A stretch of 64,000 nucleotides of DNA from Collinsella sp. (GCA_031292915.1 JAUMSH010000056.1:1-64000), one strand, 5' to 3'; numbered from the stretch's first letter, positions 7,484 to 16,358 are shown. Numbers and translations: made by a program. Notes: generated by a model not told the origin, from the sequence alone.

Positions 7484-8836
7484 ATGGCATTCAACGACTT
7501 GATCGCCCAGAAAATAAAGGACTTTGAACAGCAGGGGGTTCCGCAGGTCTTTGAGCGAGACCTTGATTTAGGAAACCCACAGGAGCCAAAGCGCGACAAC
7601 ATCGTAAATGTGATTGTGGGGGCCCGCCGTTGTGGAAAGACGTATCGCCTGTATCAGGAGATGCGGCGGCTTCAGGGCCGGGGCGTCGAGCTTGACCGGA
7701 TGCTTTACTTTAATTTTGAGGACGAGCGCTTGCGCCCGTATGAGCCATCGTTGCTGGCGGACGTGCTCGACACGTTCTATGCGCTGTATCCTGCTGCTCG
7801 AACCGAGGGCGTTTACATTTTCTTTGACGAGATCCAGGAAATTCCCGAATGGGGTGCGTTTCTGCGGCGTGTAGTCGATACGGAGAAAGCGACCGTCTAT
7901 GTGACGGGATCTTCTTCTAAGATGCTGTCCTCAGAACTTAAGAGCGAGTTCAGGGGTCGTTCTCTTGTGCGAGAGCTTTTTCCGTTGAGTTTTTCGGAAT
8001 ACGTTCGATATAAGACGGGGAGCGTTCCCGAGCCAGATGCGACCTTTTCCCCGAGCGATGCAGCGCTGCTTCGACATCATCTGATCGGGTATCTTGAACA
8101 AGGGGGATTCATCGCGACACTTGAGCAGACGCCTGCAGACGCGATTCAGCTGCTACAGGAATACGCTTCGCGAACGGTCGCCATGGACGTCGTTGAACGT
8201 TACGACGTCAAGAACCCTCGCCTGGCGTCGCTGTTCTTGACGCGGTGTATGGCATCTTCGGGACGAGAGCTGTCAGTGAACAAAGTGTACAACGAGTTCA
8301 AGAGCAGACAGATACCCGTCAGTCGTAATTCGCTCAGCGATTTACTTGAGTATTATGAGGACGCCTACCTGTTATTTTCTGTGCCGGAGTTCACGCGTTC
8401 ACTGGCAAATAACATGCGGTCTGCATCTAAGGTCTACGCTGTCGACCCTGCGATGTTTGGAGCATTCTCTCCCGCATCGGCATTGGACCAGGGCCAGAGG
8501 CTCGAGACCGCAGTGTTCAATGCGCTAAGAAGAAGGACTCCCGCGGTGAGGACCGGCTCGGTCTGCCGCCTGCTAATCAAAGAGAAGAGCAAAAGCCATG
8601 AGGTGGACTTTGTGGCTGGGGACGCGCTTCTCATGCGGGCTTATAGCCTGATTCAGGTGAGTACGGATATGGCAAGTGAGAAAACGCGCGAGCGCGAAAT
8701 TGCCGCGCTTGATGCCTCGATGGCCCAGTTCGATCTTGGCGAGTCGGCAATCGTTACCATGGATGAACAGATCGATATTCCATGCGAGCACGGTGTGGTC
8801 CACGTAATGCCCGCATGGAAGTGGCTCCTTGCCTAA
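7484..8836 (+). CDS. AAA ATPase with DUF4143-type C-terminal domain
   Basis: A 450-residue ATP-binding protein of a widespread prokaryotic AAA family (AAA_14 plus DUF4143). Walker A GARRCGKT spans residues about 46-53 and a Walker-B-like IFFDEIQEI lies near residue 113. The C-terminal half (about 200-420) contains the DUF4143 region with a nuclease-fold-like HEVDFVAGD segment near residue 375. Family members are common in accessory regions of anaerobes; their function is not established. It is a single gene behind a striking palindromic promoter. Codon use is less GC-biased than in its neighbours, consistent with acquisition. GGAG precedes the ATG. Confidence 0.8.
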   Translation: MAFNDLIAQKIKDFEQQGVPQVFERDLDLGNPQEPKRDNIVNVIVGARRCGKTYRLYQEMRRLQGRGVELDRMLYFNFEDERLRPYEPSLLADVLDTFYALYPAARTEGVYIFFDEIQEIPEWGAFLRRVVDTEKATVYVTGSSSKMLSSELKSEFRGRSLVRELFPLSFSEYVRYKTGSVPEPDATFSPSDAALLRHHLIGYLEQGGFIATLEQTPADAIQLLQEYASRTVAMDVVERYDVKNPRLASLFLTRCMASSGRELSVNKVYNEFKSRQIPVSRNSLSDLLEYYEDAYLLFSVPEFTRSLANNMRSASKVYAVDPAMFGAFSPASALDQGQRLETAVFNALRRRTPAVRTGSVCRLLIKEKSKSHEVDFVAGDALLMRAYSLIQVSTDMASEKTREREIAALDASMAQFDLGESAIVTMDEQIDIPCEHGVVHVMPAWKWLLA

Positions 8837-8909
8837 TCACCTATGGACCTGTGGGGTCAGGACCTCCTGGCTCCTTCATCACGGTTGGGGAGCACCTTGC
8901 TGTGCCAGG

Positions 8910-10391
8910 CTAGTCCTGGGCTTTGATGCTCGGCAGGAGAATCTGGGCGAGGTAGTCGGTCTCGAGTTTGGTGGCGGCGTCGGCCTTGCCGTCTTTGCCG
9001 ACCAGCACGTTCTTGATCTGGCTATAGGTGTAGCGGTTGCCGGTCGTAAGCTCGACAAGCTCAATGGCCGTGTCCATGGGGTAGGTTGACACGGGGTTCT
9101 GGGTGCGCCCGTTGATAGTCTGGGGCACCACGTACGGATAGACGGGGCCGCTGGCATAGACGGTGTAGCCGTTGCCCAGGCTGACCGTGCCCAAAACCGT
9201 ATCGCCGTCATCGGGTGTAAAGGTTTCGCCATCGCGCACGGCGACGAGCGTCACGAGCGGCGTATTGGCGTCGTCGCCCAGATAGATGCATAGCGTGCTG
9301 TCGTTTTGCCAAGTTGCGACCTTGCCGTACCACTCGACGGGAATATCGAGCTGGTAGAGGTCGGTTGCCTTGTGGCGAGCGTCAGCATCACGGGACGCCT
9401 GTGCCTTTTGCGCGCTCACGGCATTGACGGCGGCGTCGCGCCGCGCGGTTGCTGCCTGCTGGAGCACTTTGGCAGCCGCGGCGGAGCTCGCACCGCCCTC
9501 TTCGGCATACTTGGCGGCGGCATCGATCTGGTCGTCAGTCACCGTGTCGGCCGAAGGCACCTTGAGCTTAAAGGTGGCCTGGGCACTTAGATCCTGTCCA
9601 TCGCTCTTAACGGTGACTTGCGTCTTGGTGGTCGGGACGGTATAGATGGTGCCGTCGGCCGCGATGGGGGAGGCAGCGATGGAGAGCGTGTAATCGCCAG
9701 GCAGCAGTTTGATGCCGCGGCCGTGCTCGTCAACATAGAGCGTTTCGCTCACGGAGGAGCCATCAGCGTCCTGGCCGCTCACCTGTACGGGAATCTTGGA
9801 GCCGGTAGAACAGTCGAGGCCCGCGGCATGCACGCCAATCTGCACTGACATCATCGTGTGGGCATTGGCGGCGACAGCGGCAGCCTGCTCTTGCTGATAT
9901 CCGTTCCAGGCGGCATAGCCTGCGCCGCCGGCGACGAGCGCGACGGCCACGACACCGGCGACCATCAGATTGCGGCGCTTGGGCGACATCTTGCGATGGC
10001 GAACCTCGGCCTCGCGTGCTGAGGGAACGGACGGTAGGGGGATATCGCCCATGGCGATGGTCTCGTCCACGGCAGGCGCAGAGCCCAGGCCGGGAAGCTC
10101 GCGGGTCAGCGAATCTTCGGCCGGCAAGCTGTCGAGCAAGATGGTTTCCTCGCTCGTGTCGGATTCGGGCTGGTCGTTGGCCTCGCTATCGTCCTCTTTG
10201 GCTTCGTCAGGAGCGTCTTTGGCGTCGCTGTCTTCGTCCTCAGTGCCTTCGTGCACCTCGTCCTGCGCGTCGACGGCCGAATCGCTAAACGAGAGCTCGT
10301 CTAGCGCGATCCGGTCAAGGCTCTCCAGGGCTTCGGCACATGCTTCCGCATCCTGGGCCGCATCCTCGCGGCCATACGTCTCATCGCTCAT
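8910..10391 (-). CDS. Membrane-anchored protein with acidic cytoplasmic tail
   Basis: A 493-residue protein that I do not assign to a family. Residues about 1-135 are strongly acidic (Asp/Glu/Ser/Ala rich). PKRRN then leads into one transmembrane helix at about 143-163, and the remaining ~330 residues should lie outside the cell. The exported region begins with an Ala-rich helical part and ends with a domain that has WQNDSTLCIYLGD and several VYPYVVPQ-like beta segments. The start at 10391 is used because GGGGGATAT precedes it; an in-frame start at 10442 has no such signal. The architecture resembles cell-envelope sensors or secretion accessories, but that is only an inference. Confidence 0.65.
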   Translation of the reverse strand: MSDETYGREDAAQDAEACAEALESLDRIALDELSFSDSAVDAQDEVHEGTEDEDSDAKDAPDEAKEDDSEANDQPESDTSEETILLDSLPAEDSLTRELPGLGSAPAVDETIAMGDIPLPSVPSAREAEVRHRKMSPKRRNLMVAGVVAVALVAGGAGYAAWNGYQQEQAAAVAANAHTMMSVQIGVHAAGLDCSTGSKIPVQVSGQDADGSSVSETLYVDEHGRGIKLLPGDYTLSIAASPIAADGTIYTVPTTKTQVTVKSDGQDLSAQATFKLKVPSADTVTDDQIDAAAKYAEEGGASSAAAAKVLQQAATARRDAAVNAVSAQKAQASRDADARHKATDLYQLDIPVEWYGKVATWQNDSTLCIYLGDDANTPLVTLVAVRDGETFTPDDGDTVLGTVSLGNGYTVYASGPVYPYVVPQTINGRTQNPVSTYPMDTAIELVELTTGNRYTYSQIKNVLVGKDGKADAATKLETDYLAQILLPSIKAQD

Positions 10392-10513
10392 ATATCCCCC
10401 AATGCAATATCGGCTCAACACTGTACCCAAAAATGGAGCCATATAAAGCGCATACGAAATATAAGATCCGATTTAACCTGAGCGCATCGTTCGACCGCAT
10501 CCTCGCGGCAGCA

Positions 10514-10553
10514 AAAGGCCCCCGGAACGCGGACGAATCACATTCCGGGGGCT
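10514..10553 (-). terminator. Minus-strand terminator of the DUF5692-like gene
   Basis: GCCCCCGGAA (10519-10528) pairs with TTCCGGGGGC (10544-10553). Read on the minus strand the stem is followed by CTTTTGC. It lies about 70 bp past the stop codon at 10624. Confidence 0.85.
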
Positions 10554-10623
10554 CTGCAATGCGTTGAGTTGCGCGGAGCCGGCTATGCTGCTTCGCGCTC
10601 AAGCGATGTCTGCGCTAGGCACG

Positions 10624-11631
10624 TTACTCGGCGTGCGCGTAATCAACCTTGGCGCGGCGAGCGGTAGCCTTTTCCCAATCGCTGGTGCCCTCAAAGACAT
10701 CCTGCTTGTAGGGATTGCGGCCGAGCTTCTTGGCGCGGTAGGCGATGTAGATGATCGCGGCGACGTTGGCGACCAGTGCGGCGATCGAGACCGCGGTAGC
10801 GGCGCCGGGGTCGAGCGTGGAGTGGGTCACAAAGATGGACTCCTCCTGGAAGTACGGGAACACCTGGGCAAACATGCACCAAATAGCAAGCGTAAAGGCG
10901 CGGTTCTGGATCCAGCCGCCCTTGTTCCAGATAAAGGCGGCGACGGTGGGCGCCAGCAGCAGCGCAAAGCCGCAGAACCAGGAGTGGGTGGGCAGGCAGT
11001 TGTAGGTGTAGCAGAAGTTCCAGATATCGTAGGCGATGATGTAGACCCAGGTCATATCGGGCCACAGCATGTCGGTCTGATCCTCGGAGGCGTAGACGCT
11101 CCACCAACCGGTCATGCAGAAGATGTTGATGATACCGGCGATGCCGTTGAACACGTTGTTCCAGCCGGCCAGCTGCGTGGCACCCTCGGAGGTGACCCAG
11201 GTGGACTGGCCCAGGACAAAGAAGTGATAGGCGCTCTCGAAGTCGGACACGACGGCGATCATGATGTTGATGGCGACGATCACAAACGGCCATGCGCGGA
11301 ACCAATGTGCCTTGCCGATCTTGCCCCACTGGTACTTAATGGCAATGAAGCCCCAGCAGCCGGCCAGCGCCGCGTATACCTTGGCGTAGTGGAACCAGCT
11401 GTTCTGGTACACATGGGTGGGGTTGGTGAGCGCCCACTCGGCACCCTGCGAAACGCCCACGGCGATGGCGACGCAGTAGATGGTCATGGCCAGCGGAGCC
11501 ACGCCAAAGATGATGGCCGCGCCCAGCTTGGTGCGGCGGCCGACCTCGTTGAGCACGATCAGGCCAATAAAGACCATGGCCCAGCCGGCCCAGTGGATAA
11601 GGGTATCGCTACCCCAAACATCGAACAGCAT
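10624..11631 (-). CDS. Polytopic membrane protein, possibly DUF5692 family
   Basis: A 335-residue integral membrane protein with about nine or ten hydrophobic helices and many aromatic residues, for example a WAGWAMVFIGLIVLN segment near the N terminus. It resembles the uncharacterised DUF5692 group as I remember it; that assignment is moderate. AAAGGAG stands before the start. It lies 63 bp downstream of a TetR regulator on the same strand, so the two are likely co-transcribed and the membrane protein may be part of the response controlled by TetR. Transport or resistance is possible but no motif proves it. Confidence 0.7.
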   Translation of the reverse strand: MLFDVWGSDTLIHWAGWAMVFIGLIVLNEVGRRTKLGAAIIFGVAPLAMTIYCVAIAVGVSQGAEWALTNPTHVYQNSWFHYAKVYAALAGCWGFIAIKYQWGKIGKAHWFRAWPFVIVAINIMIAVVSDFESAYHFFVLGQSTWVTSEGATQLAGWNNVFNGIAGIINIFCMTGWWSVYASEDQTDMLWPDMTWVYIIAYDIWNFCYTYNCLPTHSWFCGFALLLAPTVAAFIWNKGGWIQNRAFTLAIWCMFAQVFPYFQEESIFVTHSTLDPGAATAVSIAALVANVAAIIYIAYRAKKLGRNPYKQDVFEGTSDWEKATARRAKVDYAHAE

Positions 11632-11694
11632 GCTGCTCTCCTTTCACACGCCCGCGGCCCCTCTTCTGATCGCGGGCAGTTTGGCCAAATGTCG

Positions 11695-12357
11695 TCAGTT
11701 CTGGGGCTTGCGTTCCGGATACTTGGCGGTATAGCCCTCGATGTGGAGTGTCGAGGCGATGATTTCCTTGACCGTCTCGTCGGGCACATCGGGGTGCGTG
11801 CGGATATACATCAACAACCCCATGATGAGGGTGTAGAACGTCTCGTAGACATGGTCGATGCGTAGCTCATGATGGGCGACAAAGTCCACCACGGTGGTGT
11901 CGCAGATATACTGCGCCACGCGCTGGACCACGTTGTGCAAAAAGCCGCCGTAGAGCGCGCCGCTGCTTGAGGTGAGCGTGCTCGGCAGCTCGTGGCCGCT
12001 GGCGACCAGACGCTTAAAGAGCGGGGCGACGGTGTCGAGCGCGCCCTCGATATCGCCGACGGTGCGGTCGGCGTTCCACTGCTCGAGCTCGGAGATAAAA
12101 CCGTCAATTGCCTCGTCCATGACGGCGGTGACGGCGGCGTCCATGTCGGCAAAGTAGTGGTAGAACAATGAACGCGTGCAGCCGGCTCGCTTGGTCACGG
12201 CCGAGACGGATAGATGCGACACGCCCAGCTCAGAGCTCACGGTGCGCACGGCATCGAGGATCTCGCGACGGCGTTCGTCGCCCGTCAAGCGCTTTGCCGC
12301 GCTATCGGATGCGGGGACGGCATCGACTACAGAGGTATCTGCTGTGTTGCTGCCCAT
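11695..12357 (-). CDS. TetR-family transcriptional regulator
   Basis: A 220-residue one-component repressor. The helix-turn-helix spans residues about 45-75 (ILDAVRTVSSELGVSHLSVS, then the GCTRSLFYHYF recognition helix). The C-terminal ligand domain is helical and not recognisable. It is divergent from the oxidoreductase at 12546 and upstream of the membrane protein at 10624. Two TTGAC-based palindromes lie in the 190-bp divergent region, so it probably represses its own operon and perhaps the oxidoreductase. The inducer is unknown. Confidence 0.9.
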   Translation of the reverse strand: MGSNTADTSVVDAVPASDSAAKRLTGDERRREILDAVRTVSSELGVSHLSVSAVTKRAGCTRSLFYHYFADMDAAVTAVMDEAIDGFISELEQWNADRTVGDIEGALDTVAPLFKRLVASGHELPSTLTSSSGALYGGFLHNVVQRVAQYICDTTVVDFVAHHELRIDHVYETFYTLIMGLLMYIRTHPDVPDETVKEIIASTLHIEGYTAKYPERKPQN

Positions 12358-12410
12358 GTTTTGCCGCCTTTCATCCTCTTTTGCCTGACCGTTCGCCTAA
12401 CAGTCTTGAA

Positions 12411-12453
12411 TATTGTTGACGGTTCGTCAATACTATTTTTGACACAATGTCAA
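12411..12453. promoter_or_regulatory. Candidate TetR operators
   Basis: Two related palindromes lie between the divergent genes: TTGAC-GGTTC-GTCAA (12416-12430) and the perfect TTGACA-CAA-TGTCAA (12439-12453). They share the half-site TTGAC, have 5- and 3-base centres, and stand 23 bp apart centre to centre. Location and form fit binding sites for the adjacent TetR protein. Confidence 0.6.
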
Positions 12454-12545
12454 CAATGGCGGGTGAACGGCATGGGGGCATGTCCGGCCTGCAAAAATGA
12501 GGGGTGCCGCGGTCTCGCCGGGCTGTGGCAAGAGAAGGGACAACC

Positions 12546-15323
12546 ATGATTCTCAACGGACCGGGGATTAGCTATACCGAGCCCGATATCGGCGCGGAGT
12601 TCGTGCCGCCGATACCGGAGCATCCGCGCGAGGCCATCGTCAAACTGTGCGAGCACTGCACCAACCGCCTGCTGCATCGCGACGAGCTGCTGGGCTACGA
12701 GTACTGGTCGTTTGCCGAGGCCGCGACCGACGAGCAGGCCGAAGTGCTCTGCAAGATGAAGATGCGCCGTCCCTACACGCTGTCCGAGATGGTCAAGCTC
12801 ACCGGCATGCCCGAGGCCGATATCGAGAAGATGCTCGACGACATGAGCTACACGGGTCTGCTCGAGTACAACTGGGAAAATCCCGAGCGCGCCAAGCAGT
12901 GGGTCCTGCCCATGCTGGTGCCGGGTTCCGCCGAGTTCCTCAACATGCGCGTGGGCCAGCTCGAGGAGCACCCGGTCTACGCCAAGTTCTTTGAACAGGC
13001 ATCCAAGGGCCCGCTGTCCAAGGCCACGCCGATGGTGCCGCCCGGAGGCGCCGGTATCGGCATGCACGTCATTCCGGTCGAGAAGGCCATCGATGCCGCG
13101 AGCACCTCGGTGCCTATTGAGCATATCGAGCACTGGCTCGACAAATACGAGGGCAAGTATGCCGCCAGCACCTGCAGTTGCCGCGCGAGCCGTCGCGTGA
13201 TGGGTGAGGGCTGTGCAGACGACCCGGCCGATTGGTGCATCGCCGTGGGCGATATGGCCGACTACGTGGTCGAGACCGATCGTGGCCATTACGTGACCCG
13301 CGACGAGGTTTACGACATCCTGCGCCAGGCCGAGGACAACGGCTTTGTGCACCAGATCACCAACATCGACGGCGAGAACAAGATCTTCGCCATCTGCAAC
13401 TGCAACGTCAACGTGTGCTATGCCCTGCGCACCTCGCAGTTGTTCAACACGCCCAACCTGTCGCGCTCGGCCTATGTCGCCAAGGTCGAGAAGGACAAGT
13501 GCGTGGCCTGCGGTCGCTGCGTTGAGGTGTGCCCGGCCGGTGCCGCTAAGCTGGGCCAGAAGCTCTGCAGCAAAAAGGCCGGTGGCCGCGTGCCTGAGTA
13601 TCCGCGTCAGGAGCTGCCCGATGCCACCAAGTGGGACCACACCAAGTGGTCGCCCAACTACCGCAACGACAACCGCATCGAGACGCATGAGTCCGGCACC
13701 GCTCCCTGCAAGACGGCCTGCCCCGCGCATGTCGCCGTTCAGGGCTATTTGAAGCTCGCGGCTCAGGGCCGCTATGACGAGGCCCTAGCACTCATTAAGC
13801 GCGAGAACCCGCTGCCCGCTATCTGCGGCCGTGTGTGCAACCGCCGCTGTGAGGACGCCTGCACCCGTGGTCGCGTGGATGCAGCCGTGGCTATCGACGA
13901 GGTCAAGAAGTTTATCGCCCAGCGCGATCTTGATGCCGCGACCCGCTATGTCCCGCCCGTGGTGACGCCGACGCGCGCTGGCGGCTTCGACCAGAAGATC
14001 GCCGTCATCGGTGCCGGCCCGGCCGGTCTGTCCTGCGCTTTCTACCTGGCCGAGAAGGGCTATAAGCCCGTCGTATTCGAGAAGAACGAGCGTCCGGGCG
14101 GCATGCTCACCTACGGTATTCCCAGCTTTAAGCTGGAGAAGGACGTTATCGAGGCCGAGGTCGAGGTCATTCGCCTGATGGGCGCCGAGTTCCGCTATGG
14201 CGTGGAGGTCGGTCGCGATGTGACGCTCGACGAGCTGCGCGAGCAGGGCTTTAAGGCCTTCTACGTGGCTATTGGCTGCCAGGGCGGCCGCCTCGCCGGT
14301 ATTCCGGGCGAGGATGCCGAGGATGTGACCGTGGCCGTCGACTTCCTTCGCGAGGTTAACAGCGGCAAGATCGACGCGCTGCCCGGCCGCACCATCGTGG
14401 TGGGCGGCGGCAACGTGGCTATCGATGTCGCGCGCAACGCCTGCCGTCTGGGTTCCGAGCACGTTGAGATGTTCTGCCTGGAGAGCGAGGCCCAGATGCC
14501 CGCCAGCGAGGAGGAGCGTCGCGAGGCCGTTGAGGACGGCGCTCACATCAGCTGCGGTTGGGGTCCCAAGGAGGTTCACCTGGACGAGGCCGGTCGTGTG
14601 TGCGGTATCACCTTCAAGCGCTGCACGCGTGTTTTTGACGACGAGGGCCGGTTTGCGCCCGAGTACGACGAGAACGACCTGCGCCGCGTCGATGCCGACC
14701 GTGTCGTCATGTCGATTGGCCAGTCCATCGTGTGGGGCGATCTGCTGGCTGGCTCCAAGGTGGAGCTTGGCCGCGGCCAGGGTGCTCTTGCCGATCCCCA
14801 GACCTACCAGACCGCCGAGCCCGACATCTTTGTGGGCGGCGATGTCTATACTGGTCCGAGCTTTGCCATCGATGCCATTGCCGCCGGTCACGAGGCCGCC
14901 GTGTCCATCCATCGCTTTGTGCAGCCGGGCTCCACGCTCACCATCGGCCGCAACCAGCGCCGCTACACCGCGCTCGACCGCGACGACGTTGTGCTCGAGG
15001 GCTACGACAACGCGAGCCGCGAGGTTGCGCATGTGGACCGCGAACGCGAGAAGGCTGCGCCGTTTAGCGAGTATGTTGAGACCTTTACCGAGGAGCAGGT
15101 GCGCGCCGAGACCGCTCGCTGCCTGGGCTGCGGCGCCTCGATTGTCGACCCCAACAAGTGCATCGGCTGCGGCCTGTGTACCACCAAGTGCGCGTTTGAC
15201 GCCATCCATCTGGATCGCGACCGCCCCGAGTGCTCCACGATGGTCAAATACGAGCAAAAGCTCCCAAGCCTGGGCAAGTACGCGCTCAAGCGTGCGATTA
15301 AAATCAAATTCGGGAAGAAGTAA
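12546..15323 (+). CDS. Fe-S / FAD NAD(P)-dependent oxidoreductase (GltD-like)
   Basis: A 925-residue multidomain cytoplasmic redox protein. The N-terminal part (1-300) has a helical wing-like segment and cysteine groups TCSC near residue 207 and ICNCNVNVC near 281. A ferredoxin motif CVACGRCVEVC starts near 318. Residues about 385-840 match the glutamate-synthase small-subunit type flavoprotein (GltD/NfnB/PreT fold), with CKTACP near 388, FAD site GAGPAGLS near 488 and pyridine nucleotide site VGGGNVAID near 618. A second ferredoxin motif CIGCGLCTTKC lies near 872. Such proteins move electrons between NAD(P)H and ferredoxin or a partner. No glutamate synthase large subunit is adjacent. The start at 12546 follows GAGAAGGGA. 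It is divergent from TetR and followed by hypA. Confidence 0.85.
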   Translation: MILNGPGISYTEPDIGAEFVPPIPEHPREAIVKLCEHCTNRLLHRDELLGYEYWSFAEAATDEQAEVLCKMKMRRPYTLSEMVKLTGMPEADIEKMLDDMSYTGLLEYNWENPERAKQWVLPMLVPGSAEFLNMRVGQLEEHPVYAKFFEQASKGPLSKATPMVPPGGAGIGMHVIPVEKAIDAASTSVPIEHIEHWLDKYEGKYAASTCSCRASRRVMGEGCADDPADWCIAVGDMADYVVETDRGHYVTRDEVYDILRQAEDNGFVHQITNIDGENKIFAICNCNVNVCYALRTSQLFNTPNLSRSAYVAKVEKDKCVACGRCVEVCPAGAAKLGQKLCSKKAGGRVPEYPRQELPDATKWDHTKWSPNYRNDNRIETHESGTAPCKTACPAHVAVQGYLKLAAQGRYDEALALIKRENPLPAICGRVCNRRCEDACTRGRVDAAVAIDEVKKFIAQRDLDAATRYVPPVVTPTRAGGFDQKIAVIGAGPAGLSCAFYLAEKGYKPVVFEKNERPGGMLTYGIPSFKLEKDVIEAEVEVIRLMGAEFRYGVEVGRDVTLDELREQGFKAFYVAIGCQGGRLAGIPGEDAEDVTVAVDFLREVNSGKIDALPGRTIVVGGGNVAIDVARNACRLGSEHVEMFCLESEAQMPASEEERREAVEDGAHISCGWGPKEVHLDEAGRVCGITFKRCTRVFDDEGRFAPEYDENDLRRVDADRVVMSIGQSIVWGDLLAGSKVELGRGQGALADPQTYQTAEPDIFVGGDVYTGPSFAIDAIAAGHEAAVSIHRFVQPGSTLTIGRNQRRYTALDRDDVVLEGYDNASREVAHVDREREKAAPFSEYVETFTEEQVRAETARCLGCGASIVDPNKCIGCGLCTTKCAFDAIHLDRDRPECSTMVKYEQKLPSLGKYALKRAIKIKFGKK

Positions 15324-15370
15324 GAAACGCAACAAGCAGGAGAACGGCGTAGAGAGCGGTTGGACAGCGA

Positions 15371-15468
15371 GCGAGTCCCAGGCGTGGCGAGGTGCCTTGA
15401 AAGAGGAGGGCATAGGGCTTTTGCCCATGCCCGACGATTGAAAGGCAGATCGCCCGTCTGGGACTCGC
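15371..15468 (+). promoter_or_regulatory. Long stem-loop leader upstream of hypA
   Basis: A nearly continuous rod can form: 15371-15384 with 15455-15468 (starting with the 11 perfect pairs GCGAGTCCCAG/CTGGGACTCGC), 15386-15390 with 15450-15454, TGCCTT (15393-15398) with AAGGCA (15442-15447), an internal loop, then GGGCATaGGGC (15408-15418) with GCCCATGCCC (15423-15432) closed by TTTT. It ends 47 bp before hypA. It may be a riboswitch-like leader, a processing site or an attenuator; I do not recognise the family. Confidence 0.6.
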
Positions 15469-15515
15469 GCAGCGTCAAGCCGACCGCCGTTCGGTAGAAC
15501 GGCGGAAGGAAATAA

Positions 15516-15953
15516 ATGCACGAGCTCGGAATCGTCTATCACATCATTCGTGATGTTGAGAATGTGGCGCGCGCTCATGGCGTGCGTCGCGTTTCGAGCG
15601 TGACGTTGCTGCTGGGCGAGGTCTCGGGCGTCGTTCCCGACTTGCTGCTCGACGCTTGGCGCTGGGCAGCAGATAAAAAGCCTATCACCGAGGGCGCGGA
15701 GCTTGTTGTGGAGCCCGTCGAGGCCGTGACGCATTGCGAGGCGTGCGGCTGCGACTACGCGACGGTCGAGCACGGCAAGACCTGCCCCCATTGCGGTAGC
15801 GGCGAGACCTATCTGCTGCAGGGCCAGGAGGTCATGATCAAGCAGATCGAGACCCCCGACGAGGACCCGGCAGACGCTGCTCCTGACGGCCTCTCCGACG
15901 CCCCCGACGCCGTCGATGCCGTCGACGCCGCCAACCCCCTCCACATCGCCTAG
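15516..15953 (+). CDS. hypA: Hydrogenase nickel incorporation protein HypA
   Basis: A 145-residue nickel metallochaperone that delivers Ni to [NiFe]-hydrogenase maturation with HypB. The N terminus is MHELGIV, in which His2 and Glu3 form the nickel site. The zinc site is the pair CEAC (near 73) and CPHC (near 90). Usual HypA length is about 115; here an extra ~30-residue acidic Ala/Asp tail (ETPDEDPADAAPDG onward) is added. GGAAGGAAATAA precedes the ATG. It follows the Fe-S/FAD oxidoreductase by 192 bp and a strong stem-loop. No hypB, hypC or hydrogenase structural gene lies in the window. Confidence 0.93.
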   Translation: MHELGIVYHIIRDVENVARAHGVRRVSSVTLLLGEVSGVVPDLLLDAWRWAADKKPITEGAELVVEPVEAVTHCEACGCDYATVEHGKTCPHCGSGETYLLQGQEVMIKQIETPDEDPADAAPDGLSDAPDAVDAVDAANPLHIA

Positions 15954-15964
15954 GATTCCCTATA

Positions 15965-16031
15965 AGTTGCGGTGAAATAGTTCCTAAATCCAGCCTTCTG
16001 GCTCTTAAACAAGAACTATTCCACCGCAACT
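15965..16031. repeat. Long inverted repeat, TTGCGGTGAAATAG family, copy 2
   Basis: AGTTGCGGTGAAATAGTTC (15965-15983) pairs with 16013-16031 with one mismatch in 19. The outer arms and the following CTAAAT are shared with copy 3 at 19650-19718. It begins 12 bp after the hypA stop codon. Confidence 0.8.
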
Positions 16032-16358
16032 ATTTTGAGTGGTTTCGTAGACCATAAGTCACGAAAAAAGTCAAGCCATGTCTGTTTAAACAAAATGGCG
16101 GCAGTACAAGCGCATTCGCGCTTGCCTAAAATCGATATTAATGAACAGCCTGCTTGTATCTGTAAAAGGCATGGCTTGATGAGCGACGCCTTGTCGTGTA
16201 ATGAGTCAAAAAGCAGTAACGTAATCAATTTGTAACAAACTTAGACGTTTAAACAAATAATCCAACCTTTTGCGGATTCAGCTATAATTCCACAATCCAA
16301 ACAGGTATACTCCTTTCATGTCGTGTAGGAAATACGTAGACAAAAAGGAGGTTATGTG
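16032..16358 (+). promoter_or_regulatory. Promoter region of the mannose PTS operon
   Basis: This AT-rich intergenic region holds TATAAT at 16283-16288, about 70 bp before the first PTS gene. No convincing -35 hexamer stands at 17 bp, so activation by a regulator is likely. A full ribosome binding site, AAAAAGGAGG, ends at 16351. I see no sigma-54 type -24/-12 element, which controls several Firmicute mannose PTS operons. No gene is visible in the stretch. Confidence 0.5.

Noticed and set aside
12176..12549. Small plus-strand frames overlapping TetR and the divergent region
   Set aside because: They are antisense to the TetR coding sequence and cross the operator region; no start signals.
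15371..15468. SRP RNA or Moco/NiCo riboswitch before hypA
   Set aside because: AAGGCAGAT recalls the SRP loop, but the conserved GGAA/AGCAGCC parts are missing, and no consensus of a known riboswitch could be aligned by eye.
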